Source of the DNA: JAYEIA01 sp964472505
Lineage (GTDB): Bacteria > Bacteroidota > Bacteroidia > Bacteroidales > JAADGE01
Length of the DNA stretch: 46,219 bases
Direction: 5' to 3'
Assembly (NCBI GenBank): GCA_964472505.1
Contig: CAYYQW010000024.1
Span: 1 to 46,219 of the forward strand
Shown here: positions 1 through 6,969 of the stretch, in pieces
Numbering within the stretch: position 1 is the first letter of the stretch
Layout: each line of letters starts with the position of its first letter
The notes under the pieces: generated by a model
What the model was told of the DNA's origin: nothing
Databases searched by the model: none
The model's input: the letters and a program-made list of their open reading frames with translations, nothing else
Position numbers and translations under genes: made by a program

Positions 1-27
1 GAATCAAATTTAGTACAAAAAATATTG

Positions 28-102
28 GGGCGATTAGCTCAGTTGGTTCAGAGCACTTGGTTTACACCCAAGGGGTCATAAGTTCGAATCTTATATCGCC
101 CA
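28..102 (+). tRNA. tRNA-Val (anticodon TAC)
   Basis: A complete 75-nt cloverleaf. The acceptor stem GGGCGAT (28-34) pairs with ATCGCCC (95-101), the D stem is GCTC/GAGC, and the anticodon stem CTTGG/CCAAG encloses the loop TTTACAC with anticodon TAC at 63-65. The T arm is ATAAG-TTCGAAT-CTTAT. Discriminator A102 is followed by an encoded CCA (103-105). It should read GUN valine codons. A strong terminator follows at once. The last 31 bases recur exactly at 442-472, in the degenerate copy beyond the GIY-YIG gene. Confidence 0.95.
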
Positions 103-110
103 CCAAATTC

Positions 111-140
111 AGCCCTGCGTTTTGCGCGGGGCTTTTTTGT
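111..140 (+). terminator. Rho-independent terminator of tRNA-Val
   Basis: The 9-bp stem AGCCCTGCG / CGCGGGGCT (111-119 with 125-133, one T-G wobble) has a 5-nt loop and runs into six T. It starts 5 nt after the CCA end and closes the tRNA transcript just before the GIY-YIG start codon. The tRNA-like copy at 395-471 has a near-identical terminator. Confidence 0.85.
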
Positions 141-146
141 TTTACA

Positions 147-404
147 ATGTCATACTTCGTTTATATTCTTTTCTCCGAATCGCTGAATAAATATTATGTG
201 GGTTATTCCGAAAATCCGCAGGAACGCGTCATTAAGCACAGCCAAAAACATAAAGGATTTACAGGCAAAGCTGCTGATTGGAAAATACTATACAAAGAAA
301 AGTACCCTGATAAGCGCACGGATATGAAGCGAGAAACGGAAATAAAAAAGAAAAAATCTCGAAAATATATTGAGTTTCTGATAAATAATGAGTCGGACGA
401 ATAA
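147..404 (+). CDS. GIY-YIG nuclease domain protein (UvrC/SLX1-like)
   Basis: An 85-residue protein that is almost entirely one GIY-YIG domain. The sequence shows the YFVYIL strand with YYVGYS (the GIY...YIG pair), then the conserved Arg and His of the helix (PQERVIKH), GFTGKAADWK, and Glu-rich KRETEIKKKKSRKYIEFL at the C terminus. Small single-domain members of this family are common in Bacteroidota; their biological role is mostly unknown, although the fold is a metal-dependent DNA endonuclease. I chose the ATG at 147 because an upstream in-frame ATG at 57 lies inside the tRNA. The last three codons and the stop lie inside the tRNA-like element, so gene and element overlap by 10 bases. Confidence 0.85.
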   Translation: MSYFVYILFSESLNKYYVGYSENPQERVIKHSQKHKGFTGKAADWKILYKEKYPDKRTDMKRETEIKKKKSRKYIEFLINNESDE

Positions 405-471
405 CTCAGTTGGTTCGGAGCATCCCGATTTCACATCGGGAGGGTCATAAGTTCGAATCTTATATCGCCCA
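395..471 (+). tRNA. Degenerate tRNA-Val-like copy (possible pseudo-tRNA)
   Basis: The 77-nt element aligns end to end with the tRNA-Val at 28-102. The 3' half is identical (31 bp, 442-472 versus 73-103), including the T arm and the ATCGCCC acceptor strand. The 5' strand differs: GGACGAA replaces GGGCGAT, giving two acceptor mismatches, and the first D-stem pair is A-C. The anticodon arm is a perfect hairpin, TCCCGAT / ATCGGGA. In the canonical register it leaves a 9-nt loop, so the anticodon is ambiguous. No CCA is encoded. It is either a pseudo-tRNA or a tRNA mimic kept for another purpose. Its TAA at 402-404 is the stop codon of the GIY-YIG gene. Confidence 0.6.
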
Positions 472-477
472 CTCCCA

Positions 478-509
478 AAGCCTCGCAATAAATATGCGGG
501 GCTTTTTTT
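478..509 (+). terminator. Rho-independent terminator after the tRNA-like element
   Basis: The 10-bp stem AAGCCTCGCA / TGCGGGGCTT (478-487 with 495-504, one wobble) has a 7-nt loop and ends in seven T. It has the same design as the terminator at 111-140, so tRNA plus terminator look duplicated as one unit around the GIY-YIG gene. Confidence 0.85.
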
Positions 510-628
510 GTTATGGAACATTTTATCTACATTACTATGTGGTTGCTTTTTTCGACAGTTTGAAAGTATAGTGTTTTGCGTAAGCAGAAAAGTTGTTAGA
601 ACAAAATACAATCTTAGGATTGGCAAAT

Positions 629-1303
629 CTAACTTTCATCCGGATTCAATATTTCAAAGTTCAAAATGGCTATAAGCTCACCAAAATGCACTTCCAAAGT
701 AGTTTTTCCGGTATAGGAAATGTCAGGCACAAGAAAGACTATTTCTTTGTATGATTGGCTGATAATCTCGGCTTTGTTTCCGTGAATAAATATGCTTTGT
801 TTGTCTGCCAATAGATCCAGATTATTGCCTACAAGGCTTACTTCAGAATTAGGGCGGGCTGCATTGCTGACTTTATATTCCGGTTTTGGAAAAGCTATTT
901 CCGGGGCATTAAAGTCCACGGCATTACCATAAATTCTCTTGTCTTTTACCTCTATAAAACCTTGATAGTTATAGCCATAAAGTGCTTTTTGAGTAGGGAG
1001 CGATTTATTCATGCGGTAAACTGAACTCAGGACGCGTTTTGAAATAAAATTGTCGTTTGGATTCGGCTTAAGCCTGAATTCATATTTAAAGTGTCCTTTT
1101 TGAATCACAAAACCTGCGTTTTCTATTGCATCTCCTTGATGTTTTATGATTTCGGCTTTCAAGTCTAAATCTTTTGGGTTGGCTTCATCTATCTTCTGTG
1201 TGATTACTAAAGGCGCTTGTTCAGGCAGCAGTTGCGGTTCTTTTTCACAAGCTGCTGTAAGTATCAGACTAAGGCTGAGAAGTATTAATAGAATGTTTTT
1301 CAT
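629..1303 (-). CDS. Lipoprotein with C-terminal IPT/TIG-like domain
   Basis: A 224-residue predicted lipoprotein. The N terminus is a hydrophobic signal ending in the lipobox LTAAC, so Cys19 would be lipidated. Residues 20-135 form a region I do not recognise. From about residue 145 to 220 the sequence resembles an IPT/TIG Ig-like fold (PNSEVSLVGNNLD, FLVPDISYTGKTTLEVHFG), as seen in Bacteroidota surface lipoproteins. It starts 2 nt after the stop of the outer-membrane protein gene at 1306-2415, so the two are surely co-transcribed and may act together at the cell surface. The specific function is unknown. Confidence 0.75.
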   Translation of the reverse strand: MKNILLILLSLSLILTAACEKEPQLLPEQAPLVITQKIDEANPKDLDLKAEIIKHQGDAIENAGFVIQKGHFKYEFRLKPNPNDNFISKRVLSSVYRMNKSLPTQKALYGYNYQGFIEVKDKRIYGNAVDFNAPEIAFPKPEYKVSNAARPNSEVSLVGNNLDLLADKQSIFIHGNKAEIISQSYKEIVFLVPDISYTGKTTLEVHFGELIAILNFEILNPDES

Positions 1304-1305
1304 GT

Positions 1306-2415
1306 TTAATAGTTTATTCCGGTTGATAATTGTATCATTGATTTGTTGGTACTCTGTTGGCCTACAAAGCCGTATTCGCTGTTGTATCTGACTTCAAAAT
1401 ACAGTGAGCGTCTAAAATCCAAGTTAACTTGCAAGCCCGCTCCCAAACCGTATCCTATATGGATATTTGGCAGGATTTTTTTGTCGAGCATTTCTATGTT
1501 GACGGCAGATTCTGTTTCCGTGGCTCTGTAAACCTGCTCTCGTTTAATTATAAGGAGAGAAAAACTTGGGCCGGCATTAATATATGGCCTTAGCTTTTTT
1601 CCTTCGAAAGTATAACGAAACAGCAAGGGCATGTTCAATGAAGAATAGTTGCTTAATAAACCGGTTCTTACATTTTGATGTTCAGAAGAATGAGAAAATG
1701 CGTTTTGAGTATAAAACAATTCAGGATGAAACGACCAAAAGCTGCTGTAAAACGGGACATCTAAAAAAGCTCCGACTGTGAAGTTCTTGTCGCTTTCTAT
1801 TTTAATCTCATTATTAAAGAAGTCGTTATTAATATTCATATTGCTTAAAGAATAACCGCCGAAGATTCCGTATTTTAAAAAGGGAAAGGGTTTACCGATG
1901 ACGCCTTTATTTTCTCTTTCAATAAGTTCAATAACCGCCGCTTTTTTGTATTCCAGTCTTTTTATAGCTGTGGTGTCTTTGCAAAATTGCAACAAACTGT
2001 CGCGATATACGGTTTTCCCGCTTCTCAGGTCTTTTTTCGGTATTTTGCTTAAAGGCTTGTCGGGAGTTTTGATGAAAAAAACGCGTGAGCGTTTAAGTTT
2101 CAAACCGTATAATTCAATGTCTCCGGAAACCAATTTTTCCAGAAAGTAGTTTTTTTTGAAACCTATAAAATCAACTTCTTTCGAGACATACTCTCTTCCC
2201 GAAGCTGTTTTGTAGCCTTTTATTCGGTTAGGGCCGTATTTTATCAGCCGATTGTTTTTCTTTAAAACACAAACATTGGAGTTGGTGAAGTCGCTGCCGT
2301 CATCCAATTGAACGCCGTAGAATGTAACCGAGTCATTCATTTGTATGTAAGCGCCTTGTGAATAAGCTATATGAGAAAGAAAAATGAATAAGGCTAAACT
2401 GATTATTTGTTTCAT
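1306..2415 (-). CDS. Outer-membrane beta-barrel protein (porin-family-like)
   Basis: A 369-residue exported protein. Residues 1-19 are a Sec signal peptide (MKQIISLALFIFLSHIAYS). Residues 20-170 form a periplasmic or plug-like region with many Lys, and from about 180 to the end amphipathic strands follow (YGIFGGYSLSNM, FTVGAFLDVPF, RPYINAGPSFSLLI, YGLGAGLQVNLDF, IQLSTGINY). This matches the generic Bacteroidota outer-membrane barrel with a terminal aromatic residue. It is first in a two-gene operon with the TIG lipoprotein and has a well-formed promoter 29 nt upstream. Ligand and function are unknown. Confidence 0.75.
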   Translation of the reverse strand: MKQIISLALFIFLSHIAYSQGAYIQMNDSVTFYGVQLDDGSDFTNSNVCVLKKNNRLIKYGPNRIKGYKTASGREYVSKEVDFIGFKKNYFLEKLVSGDIELYGLKLKRSRVFFIKTPDKPLSKIPKKDLRSGKTVYRDSLLQFCKDTTAIKRLEYKKAAVIELIERENKGVIGKPFPFLKYGIFGGYSLSNMNINNDFFNNEIKIESDKNFTVGAFLDVPFYSSFWSFHPELFYTQNAFSHSSEHQNVRTGLLSNYSSLNMPLLFRYTFEGKKLRPYINAGPSFSLLIIKREQVYRATETESAVNIEMLDKKILPNIHIGYGLGAGLQVNLDFRRSLYFEVRYNSEYGFVGQQSTNKSMIQLSTGINY

Positions 2416-2443
2416 AACTTCTAAATTGAGTGAATTTGTGCAG

Positions 2444-2474
2444 CAAAGTTAATGTTTCTCCATAAGCCGGCAAA
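2444..2474 (-). promoter_or_regulatory. Bacteroidota-type promoter for the 2415-629 operon
   Basis: On the minus strand, TTTG (2471-2474) is followed by exactly 19 nt and then TAACTTTG (2444-2451). This fits the Bacteroides sigma-ABfr consensus TTTG-N19-21-TAnnTTTG perfectly. The -7 box lies 28 nt upstream of the start codon. Confidence 0.75.
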
Positions 2475-2585
2475 TGTGTTGATGTGTGCAGTGTAACCTT
2501 TTGTTCGTAACAGCTTTGCTTTTATCATCTTTTGCTTTTTTGTAAAGTAGTTTAAAGCCGTTTTATTTAATTCAGTGCATAAAAA

Positions 2586-2643
2586 CTTTAAAAATCAGAA
2601 TCAAAACATACTGTTTCTTTTTGTGATTCTTGTGTTTTGATTC
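2586..2643 (-). terminator. Terminator-like inverted repeat after the WG-repeat gene
   Basis: An exact 11-bp inverted repeat, GAATCAAAACA (2598-2608) and TGTTTTGATTC (2633-2643), surrounds a 24-nt loop. On the minus strand it overlaps the WG-gene stop codon and is followed by a T-rich run. The long loop makes it weaker than a classic terminator. Confidence 0.45.
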
Positions 2644-3340
2644 AAATACTTCTTATTTGTTTCCCGCTTTCGTCAATAATGAGTTTTCTGCCTGAAAAGT
2701 CTTCAGCCAAAGCCATTCCGTTATAAAAGGGTTCCAATACGGAATATCGCTCGCTGTAAAGAGGATTTCCCGACCGGTCGATATGAAACCAACCGCGCCG
2801 GTCCTTGGCGCATGCAAATTTTTTATGAAAAACGCTTAGATCTTCAAATAAGATGTCGTTCAGAGCCGTTCCGTCCGGAAGGATGTGCTTAAATTTTTCG
2901 TTTGGCAAACCTACTGCGGCACAACCGTCTTTGAAATCTCCGGCATAGGTATAGCGTTCACTGTAAGCCGGTTCTCCCTCAAGTGTAATATGGAAATATT
3001 GCTTTTCGGAATTGCATACCGTGCAAAGTTTTTCCTGATAATTTCCGCACCAAATGTAGCTTTGCGAATACAAGCGCTGACCGGTTTCATCGATATGAAA
3101 CCAATGATCTTGAAAATCCTGAACTGCCGCCCGATGGTCATAATATCCGAAAGTTCGTTTATAACGCGACTTATATAATGCATTTCCTGATGTATCAATA
3201 TGGTACCAGCCGCTTGTGTCTTTCACGGCAGCCAAACCGGGCGCATGAAATTTTAATGCATCTGAAAACTTCTTATTGAAAAGCGTTTCAGCTTTGCAGT
3301 AGAATTGTTTGTTCTTTAGTTTTATATTTTTATAATCCAT
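2642..3340 (-). CDS. WG-repeat protein
   Basis: A 232-residue protein made of about six WG-type repeats of roughly 40 residues. The repeated core is W(Y/F)HID-x-(S/T)G-x-x-LY-x-x-(R)Y, seen as GWYHIDTSGNALYKSRY, HWFHIDETGQRLYSQSY, QYFHITLEGEPAYSERY and GWFHIDRSGNPLYSERY, ending in KLIIDESGKQI. There is no signal peptide, so it is probably cytoplasmic. WG repeats form beta-rich arrays thought to bind ligands or proteins, but few have known functions. It is the last gene of an operon with a methyltransferase (12 nt upstream) and a histidine phosphatase. Confidence 0.8.
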   Translation of the reverse strand: MDYKNIKLKNKQFYCKAETLFNKKFSDALKFHAPGLAAVKDTSGWYHIDTSGNALYKSRYKRTFGYYDHRAAVQDFQDHWFHIDETGQRLYSQSYIWCGNYQEKLCTVCNSEKQYFHITLEGEPAYSERYTYAGDFKDGCAAVGLPNEKFKHILPDGTALNDILFEDLSVFHKKFACAKDRRGWFHIDRSGNPLYSERYSVLEPFYNGMALAEDFSGRKLIIDESGKQIRSI

Positions 3341-3352
3341 GATACGATAAAT

Positions 3353-4303
3353 CTATTTTTTGCAAATTATGATTCTTTGAAACTCATTGAGGCGAATGAT
3401 TTTTTTTGCAGTAAAATTATTGGCTCTTATAAGATTAAGATATGCTTGTCTGCTGCGCTCAAAACCGCCGGTTATCAGTTGCATATTTAGCGTAAGCAGC
3501 TGAGCCCCGTCCGGAATTTCGTCTTTGAAATTTTCAATCAGATATAAACTTCCGTCGGGCGGTAAAGCGTTATAGCTGTTTTGCAGTATTCGGCTTGCTT
3601 CGGCATTCGGCCAGTCATGCAAAATGCGGCTGAGAATTAATGCATCCGACCCTTTGGGAATTTGTCGAAAAAAATCACAATTTATTTTTTGAAAAAACTG
3701 TTTATTCGGCATCAGATTCAATACTTCCGGGCGTTCGGCTAAACCGAGTTTTAACTGCGGATATTTTTTTTGTGCAACAAAGCTGAGTAATTTGCCCGTG
3801 CCGCCGCCTATATCGGTTATCTTGCTATGTTTTGAGAAATCAATTTTTTGGGCTATGCTTTGGTAATCATCACGCGCATATTCGGCTAAAGCGCGATGAT
3901 AAATGCGGAGTTTTTCGGGCTTTTGTGCCAAATAATCAAAAAAAGGCATTCCGTATAATTTCTCAAAAGCCGGACGACCCGTTTTCAGGGTGAAATCGGC
4001 ATTTTGCCATGCGCTCAGATGCTCGTCGCCCCAGAGCATGCAGGCGTATTTGTATGATTGCGGATGAGTTTCGCTAAGCTGTTCCCCTTTTTTGCTAAGA
4101 GAAAAAATGTTGGCTTTTTCCGACAAAAAATTAAGAAGAACAAGCGAATGCAAAAGCGATTTCAATACATCGTCTTTCAGATTGTGTTTTTGGCTCAAAC
4201 CCGACAAAGTGTTGCAGCCGGAAGCTATGGAATCAAACAGCTCCAATTTGCAGGCCGTAAATACGGCCATGTAGTTCCAATGTTCCGTAAAAAATGCTTT
4301 CAT
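3353..4303 (-). CDS. SAM-dependent O-methyltransferase (class I, winged-helix type)
   Basis: A 316-residue protein with the layout of the hydroxyindole/caffeate O-methyltransferase family. An N-terminal winged-helix dimerisation domain (about 1-90) precedes a Rossmann SAM domain. Motif I is ITDIGGGTGKLL near residue 162. The HDW signature in SRILHDWPNAEA near residue 225 carries the His used as general base in plant and actinobacterial relatives. The C terminus (QAYLNLIRANNF ... IICKK) is typical. Such enzymes methylate small-molecule hydroxyl groups; the substrate here is unknown. It starts 5 nt after the histidine phosphatase and 12 nt before the WG-repeat gene, so the three are one transcript. 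Confidence 0.8.
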   Translation of the reverse strand: MKAFFTEHWNYMAVFTACKLELFDSIASGCNTLSGLSQKHNLKDDVLKSLLHSLVLLNFLSEKANIFSLSKKGEQLSETHPQSYKYACMLWGDEHLSAWQNADFTLKTGRPAFEKLYGMPFFDYLAQKPEKLRIYHRALAEYARDDYQSIAQKIDFSKHSKITDIGGGTGKLLSFVAQKKYPQLKLGLAERPEVLNLMPNKQFFQKINCDFFRQIPKGSDALILSRILHDWPNAEASRILQNSYNALPPDGSLYLIENFKDEIPDGAQLLTLNMQLITGGFERSRQAYLNLIRANNFTAKKIIRLNEFQRIIICKK

Positions 4304-4308
4304 GGTAA

Positions 4309-4878
4309 TTATTCTAACAGCATACCGTCCAGAAAATCAAGCCAAAAGCCGTCTTTATATTCATAGCCGGTTTTGGCAAACAGATAATACATGATAAAAA
4401 TATCGTGAGAAATAAATAAGGTAAACGCTTGGTCGTTCAGTTTTTTGTTGAAATATTTTTCTAAGGCCCCGACGGCTTTATCCATGGGGTGGTGTCCCGG
4501 CAAACTTTTGCCGCTGATGTACAGTTTATAGTTATCGGCCGCATTGCTTTGGGAAAAGAAACGCCCGGCTTGGTGTGAGTTTTCGATAAAAGCTCCCGGG
4601 CTGCCCAGCAGGCTTAATCGGGAGATTTGAATGTCGCCGCCGTGGCCTTTGGCAATTTGTTCGGCGGTGAGCATACAGCGAAATACCGGGCTGCTGTATA
4701 TGCGAAGCGGTATTTCTTTGAGTGTTTCGCCAAGCTCTACGGCATCCTGCATGCCTTTTGGGGTAAGCAGGGTGTTGTCGCCTTGTGTGCCGGCTTTGAT
4801 GGAATAACGCTCAGCGTGTCTAATGAAAGCGCCGCGTGTTTTCTGCGGAAAATTTATTTCGGAAAAAAGTTCGCTCAT
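4309..4878 (-). CDS. Histidine phosphatase family protein (phosphoglycerate-mutase-like)
   Basis: A 189-residue protein with the branch-2/SixA-like histidine phosphatase core. It has RHAER (catalytic His21 in the RH motif), a conserved Arg in YSSPVFRCMLTA, and a second His in LFISHDIFI. The hydrolysed substrate cannot be told. An in-frame ATG at 4914 would add 12 residues, but the promoter at 4896-4926 overlaps it and would start transcription near 4889, so the ATG at 4878 is preferred. It is first in the operon with the O-methyltransferase and WG-repeat genes. Confidence 0.75.
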   Translation of the reverse strand: MSELFSEINFPQKTRGAFIRHAERYSIKAGTQGDNTLLTPKGMQDAVELGETLKEIPLRIYSSPVFRCMLTAEQIAKGHGGDIQISRLSLLGSPGAFIENSHQAGRFFSQSNAADNYKLYISGKSLPGHHPMDKAVGALEKYFNKKLNDQAFTLFISHDIFIMYYLFAKTGYEYKDGFWLDFLDGMLLE

Positions 4879-4895
4879 GTGATTTCTGTTTTGCA

Positions 4896-4926
4896 CAAAA
4901 ATAGGAATATTCAAATAGTTTGGAAA
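4896..4926 (-). promoter_or_regulatory. Promoter of the phosphatase/methyltransferase/WG operon
   Basis: On the minus strand, TTTC (4923-4926), 19 nt, then TATTTTTG (4896-4903): the -7 box matches TAnnTTTG fully and the -33 box 3 of 4. Transcription would begin about 11 nt before the ATG at 4878, giving a very short leader. Confidence 0.6.
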
Positions 4927-4985
4927 TTATTTGCCTATTTCTACTTTGCGAATTTAAAAGAGGTTCTGAAAGAGATATGAAAGAG

Positions 4986-5142
4986 CGTAATATATCAGCA
5001 TCGGGCGACGCCCGATGTAATTTAACTGTCCGGGTCTGAAGCCCAGAAGGGGCGAAATATTACGCCCTTTCAGGGCTTTGACCGGCGCGCAACAGTTTCG
5101 CAGGGCGTTGCCCTGCGCTGATATTTTTAAGCCTTTCAGGCT
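4986..5142. repeat. REP-like cluster of hairpins (dispersed-repeat candidate)
   Basis: A GC-rich block in AT-rich flanks. ATCGGGC-GAC-GCCCGAT (5000-5016), GCCCT-TTC-AGGGC (5064-5076), GCAGGGC-GTT-GCCCTGC (5100-5116) and AGCCT-TTC-AGGCT (5130-5142) are all tight hairpins with 3-nt loops. Longer-range inverted arms also exist: CGTAATAT (4986-4993) with ATATTACG (5057-5064), and ATATCAGC (4992-4999) with GCTGATAT (5117-5124). It resembles the dispersed non-coding repeats scattered through Bacteroidota genomes. An open frame on the minus strand is a by-product of the repeat. It separates the WG operon from the HigA-like gene. Confidence 0.65.
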
Positions 5143-5252
5143 AATAATCAACTCAATGCAACTTCGTAAAGTAGAATTAACAAACATAGCTATCGTCTGA
5201 TTAGAAACAAAAATAAATAGCCTAAGTTCTATAATATGTGAAACATTATTCT

Positions 5253-5260
5253 TATCTTTG
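5253..5260 (+). promoter_or_regulatory. -7 box (TATCTTTG) for the HigA-like gene
   Basis: TATCTTTG matches the Bacteroidota -7 consensus TAnnTTTG. No good -33 TTTG is found at 19-21 nt. It implies a leader of about 48 nt before the ATG at 5315 and leaves no room for a co-transcribed toxin gene upstream. Confidence 0.5.
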
Positions 5261-5314
5261 CGTTGAATAAATTAATGATTTAAAGGTGGTTACGAGTTCG
5301 AAAACTGATATAAA

Positions 5315-5878
5315 ATGGATAAATTTTCAATACAAAATATAAAAAACATTACATCGCTGACAAGTGAGATGGAATATGAAAAAGCTTCATCTCTGTTTTT
5401 GCAGCTTCGGGTGCCGGTTAAAAATGACAAATTATACGAACCCATAAGAAACCATTTGCGTGATTTGATTAAAAATTACGAAAAGAATAATTGGTCGAAT
5501 GAGCAAGATATAACTGATAACCAAATAAAAGAGAGCGATTTAGCAGAGGCATTAGCAGATGCTGAAAATGAGTTTATTCAAAAAAGAAAAGAGCTGATTA
5601 AATCCAAACTTAAAGACGCGGGATTAAATCAAAATGATTTGGCAAAAATTTTGGGACATAGAAAAGGATACACGTCTGAATTGATAAATGGGTTAAGGCC
5701 ATTTTCAAAGGAGGATTTAGTAGTCATTAATCGACTTTTTAAGATAAAATTTGAAAATTTAATACCGGCCTTCATTAACCAAGAGAGAGCTTCTCATATT
5801 AAAAAGACATTGGAATCGCTTTCTAATAATAAAATCAGATTAACAAAACGGGATTTTGATTTACAAATGGCTCGATAA
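5315..5878 (+). CDS. HigA-like helix-turn-helix protein (orphan antitoxin or regulator)
   Basis: A 187-residue protein in two parts. Residues 1-95 are helical (LTSEMEYEKASSLFLQ ... IRNHLRDLIKNYEKNNW), like the N-terminal region of HigA-type antitoxins. A Cro/C1-type HTH follows at about 98-150 (LKDAGLNQNDLAKILGHRKGYTSELINGLRPFSKEDLVVINRLF). HigA normally follows a HigB RNase gene in one operon. Here the 5' side holds only the REP-like repeat and a promoter, and the 3' neighbour is convergent. It is therefore an orphan antitoxin, a leftover of a lost toxin, or a plain regulator. Confidence 0.7.
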   Translation: MDKFSIQNIKNITSLTSEMEYEKASSLFLQLRVPVKNDKLYEPIRNHLRDLIKNYEKNNWSNEQDITDNQIKESDLAEALADAENEFIQKRKELIKSKLKDAGLNQNDLAKILGHRKGYTSELINGLRPFSKEDLVVINRLFKIKFENLIPAFINQERASHIKKTLESLSNNKIRLTKRDFDLQMAR

Positions 5879-5894
5879 TAAAGCCGTTCGGCCG

Positions 5895-6962
5895 CTACTT
5901 TGTAATGCCCGGCGGCCTGCGCATGGGGCATTCGCGGCATAAAGCATGCGATTTGTAGTGAGCTTGCAGTATGTCATAGCCCGGGTTTTCAAGCACATCC
6001 GACAATGTGGTTTTGGGATAATAACCGAACCGCCCGAGTGTGTTACGTTTCTTATCCGGGGCACAGCAGGGCGATATTTTTCCGTCGGCGGCTATCCACA
6101 GCTCTTTCCCGAGGAAAGGACAATCGTATTTCTCGGGTACGAGGGTGTTCCGTTTGTTATTCTCCGGAAGGGGATGAAAATTTTCCAAGCGAATTTGTTT
6201 GCCGTCCGGTCGGCGGTAATTTTTTGCGGCTGCCTGTGCCGTTTTTACAATTTTATTCCATTTTTTGCGGCTTTGCGCCGAATGTTCAAACGATAAATCT
6301 TCAATTTCAGGAAAATGTACCCAGAGGTGATGCCCTTTGATTCTGTCTATATCTAATTGGGCAGCAAGTTCAATGATTTCGGCAATTTCGGGCATATTGT
6401 TTTGCATGAAAGTGAGCTGAAAACTGATTTGACAATAATAGCCGGTTTGCTCAAAATGCCGGTTTCGCAGTTGTACGAATTTTTCGATGTTCGCTGTTTG
6501 CCGGTCGAAATCCAGTCCTTTCATAATGCTTTCGGCAGTGGATTTTCGGGCTCCGTTTAGCGAAAATTTAATATCGGAACAGACGGGTATTATGAGTTTT
6601 GCCCATTCACTAAGGGATTTGCCCGGAAAGCTGCCGTTATGCGTGATATTTAATTTGAGGCCTGATGAAGCGGCTTCTTCGGCAATTATTTCAAAATGCC
6701 GGCTCATCAGAGGGTCGCCCATGGTGGAAGGTATGATTTCCTGAACGCCGAGAGCTTTGGCTTCTCGCACAAGCGGTTTTAGCCACTCAAGGGGCATGTG
6801 GCGGCTTCTGTTTCCGGTTATTTTATACAGTTTTTGCTTGAAATCGGAATATTCGGAATGCTCTTCGCACATTATGCAACGCAGATTACAGTCTTCGGGA
6901 TTGGTATCAAGGGTGATTCTTTGTAATGAGTGATTTTTTAATGAAGCATGAGAATTGCACAT
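5895..6962 (-). CDS. Radical SAM protein with SPASM/twitch-type C-terminus
   Basis: A 355-residue radical SAM enzyme. The [4Fe-4S] motif is CNLRCIMC (Cys25, Cys29, Cys32; CxxxCxxC). The C terminus has further Cys in DCPFLGKELWIA, the pair in ISPCCAPD, and LCRECPMR, typical of a SPASM or twitch auxiliary-cluster domain. Between them are TIM-barrel elements such as PSTMGDPLMSRHFE and KLNITHNGSFP. The family modifies peptides (RiPP or sactipeptide maturation), activates sulfatases or acts on small molecules. No obvious precursor peptide was found. The start lies 7 nt after the stop of the small gene 6970-7170, so it is in the PIN operon. Confidence 0.8.
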   Translation of the reverse strand: MCNSHASLKNHSLQRITLDTNPEDCNLRCIMCEEHSEYSDFKQKLYKITGNRSRHMPLEWLKPLVREAKALGVQEIIPSTMGDPLMSRHFEIIAEEAASSGLKLNITHNGSFPGKSLSEWAKLIIPVCSDIKFSLNGARKSTAESIMKGLDFDRQTANIEKFVQLRNRHFEQTGYYCQISFQLTFMQNNMPEIAEIIELAAQLDIDRIKGHHLWVHFPEIEDLSFEHSAQSRKKWNKIVKTAQAAAKNYRRPDGKQIRLENFHPLPENNKRNTLVPEKYDCPFLGKELWIAADGKISPCCAPDKKRNTLGRFGYYPKTTLSDVLENPGYDILQAHYKSHALCRECPMRRPPGITK

Positions 6963-6969
6963 GGCGGTA

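Noticed and set aside
288..626. Open frame (-) spanning the GIY-YIG gene, tRNA-like copy and terminator
   Set aside because: It lies antisense to better-supported features, has no domain, and contains translated terminator and tRNA sequence.
4954..5187. Open frame (-) of 77 residues
   Set aside because: It is a translation of the REP-like hairpin cluster; repeated non-coding elements often give such frames.
5285..5302. tRNA-like T-arm sequence (GAGTTCGAA) before the HigA-like gene
   Set aside because: The flanking bases do not form a T stem and no acceptor, D or anticodon arms are present; a chance match.
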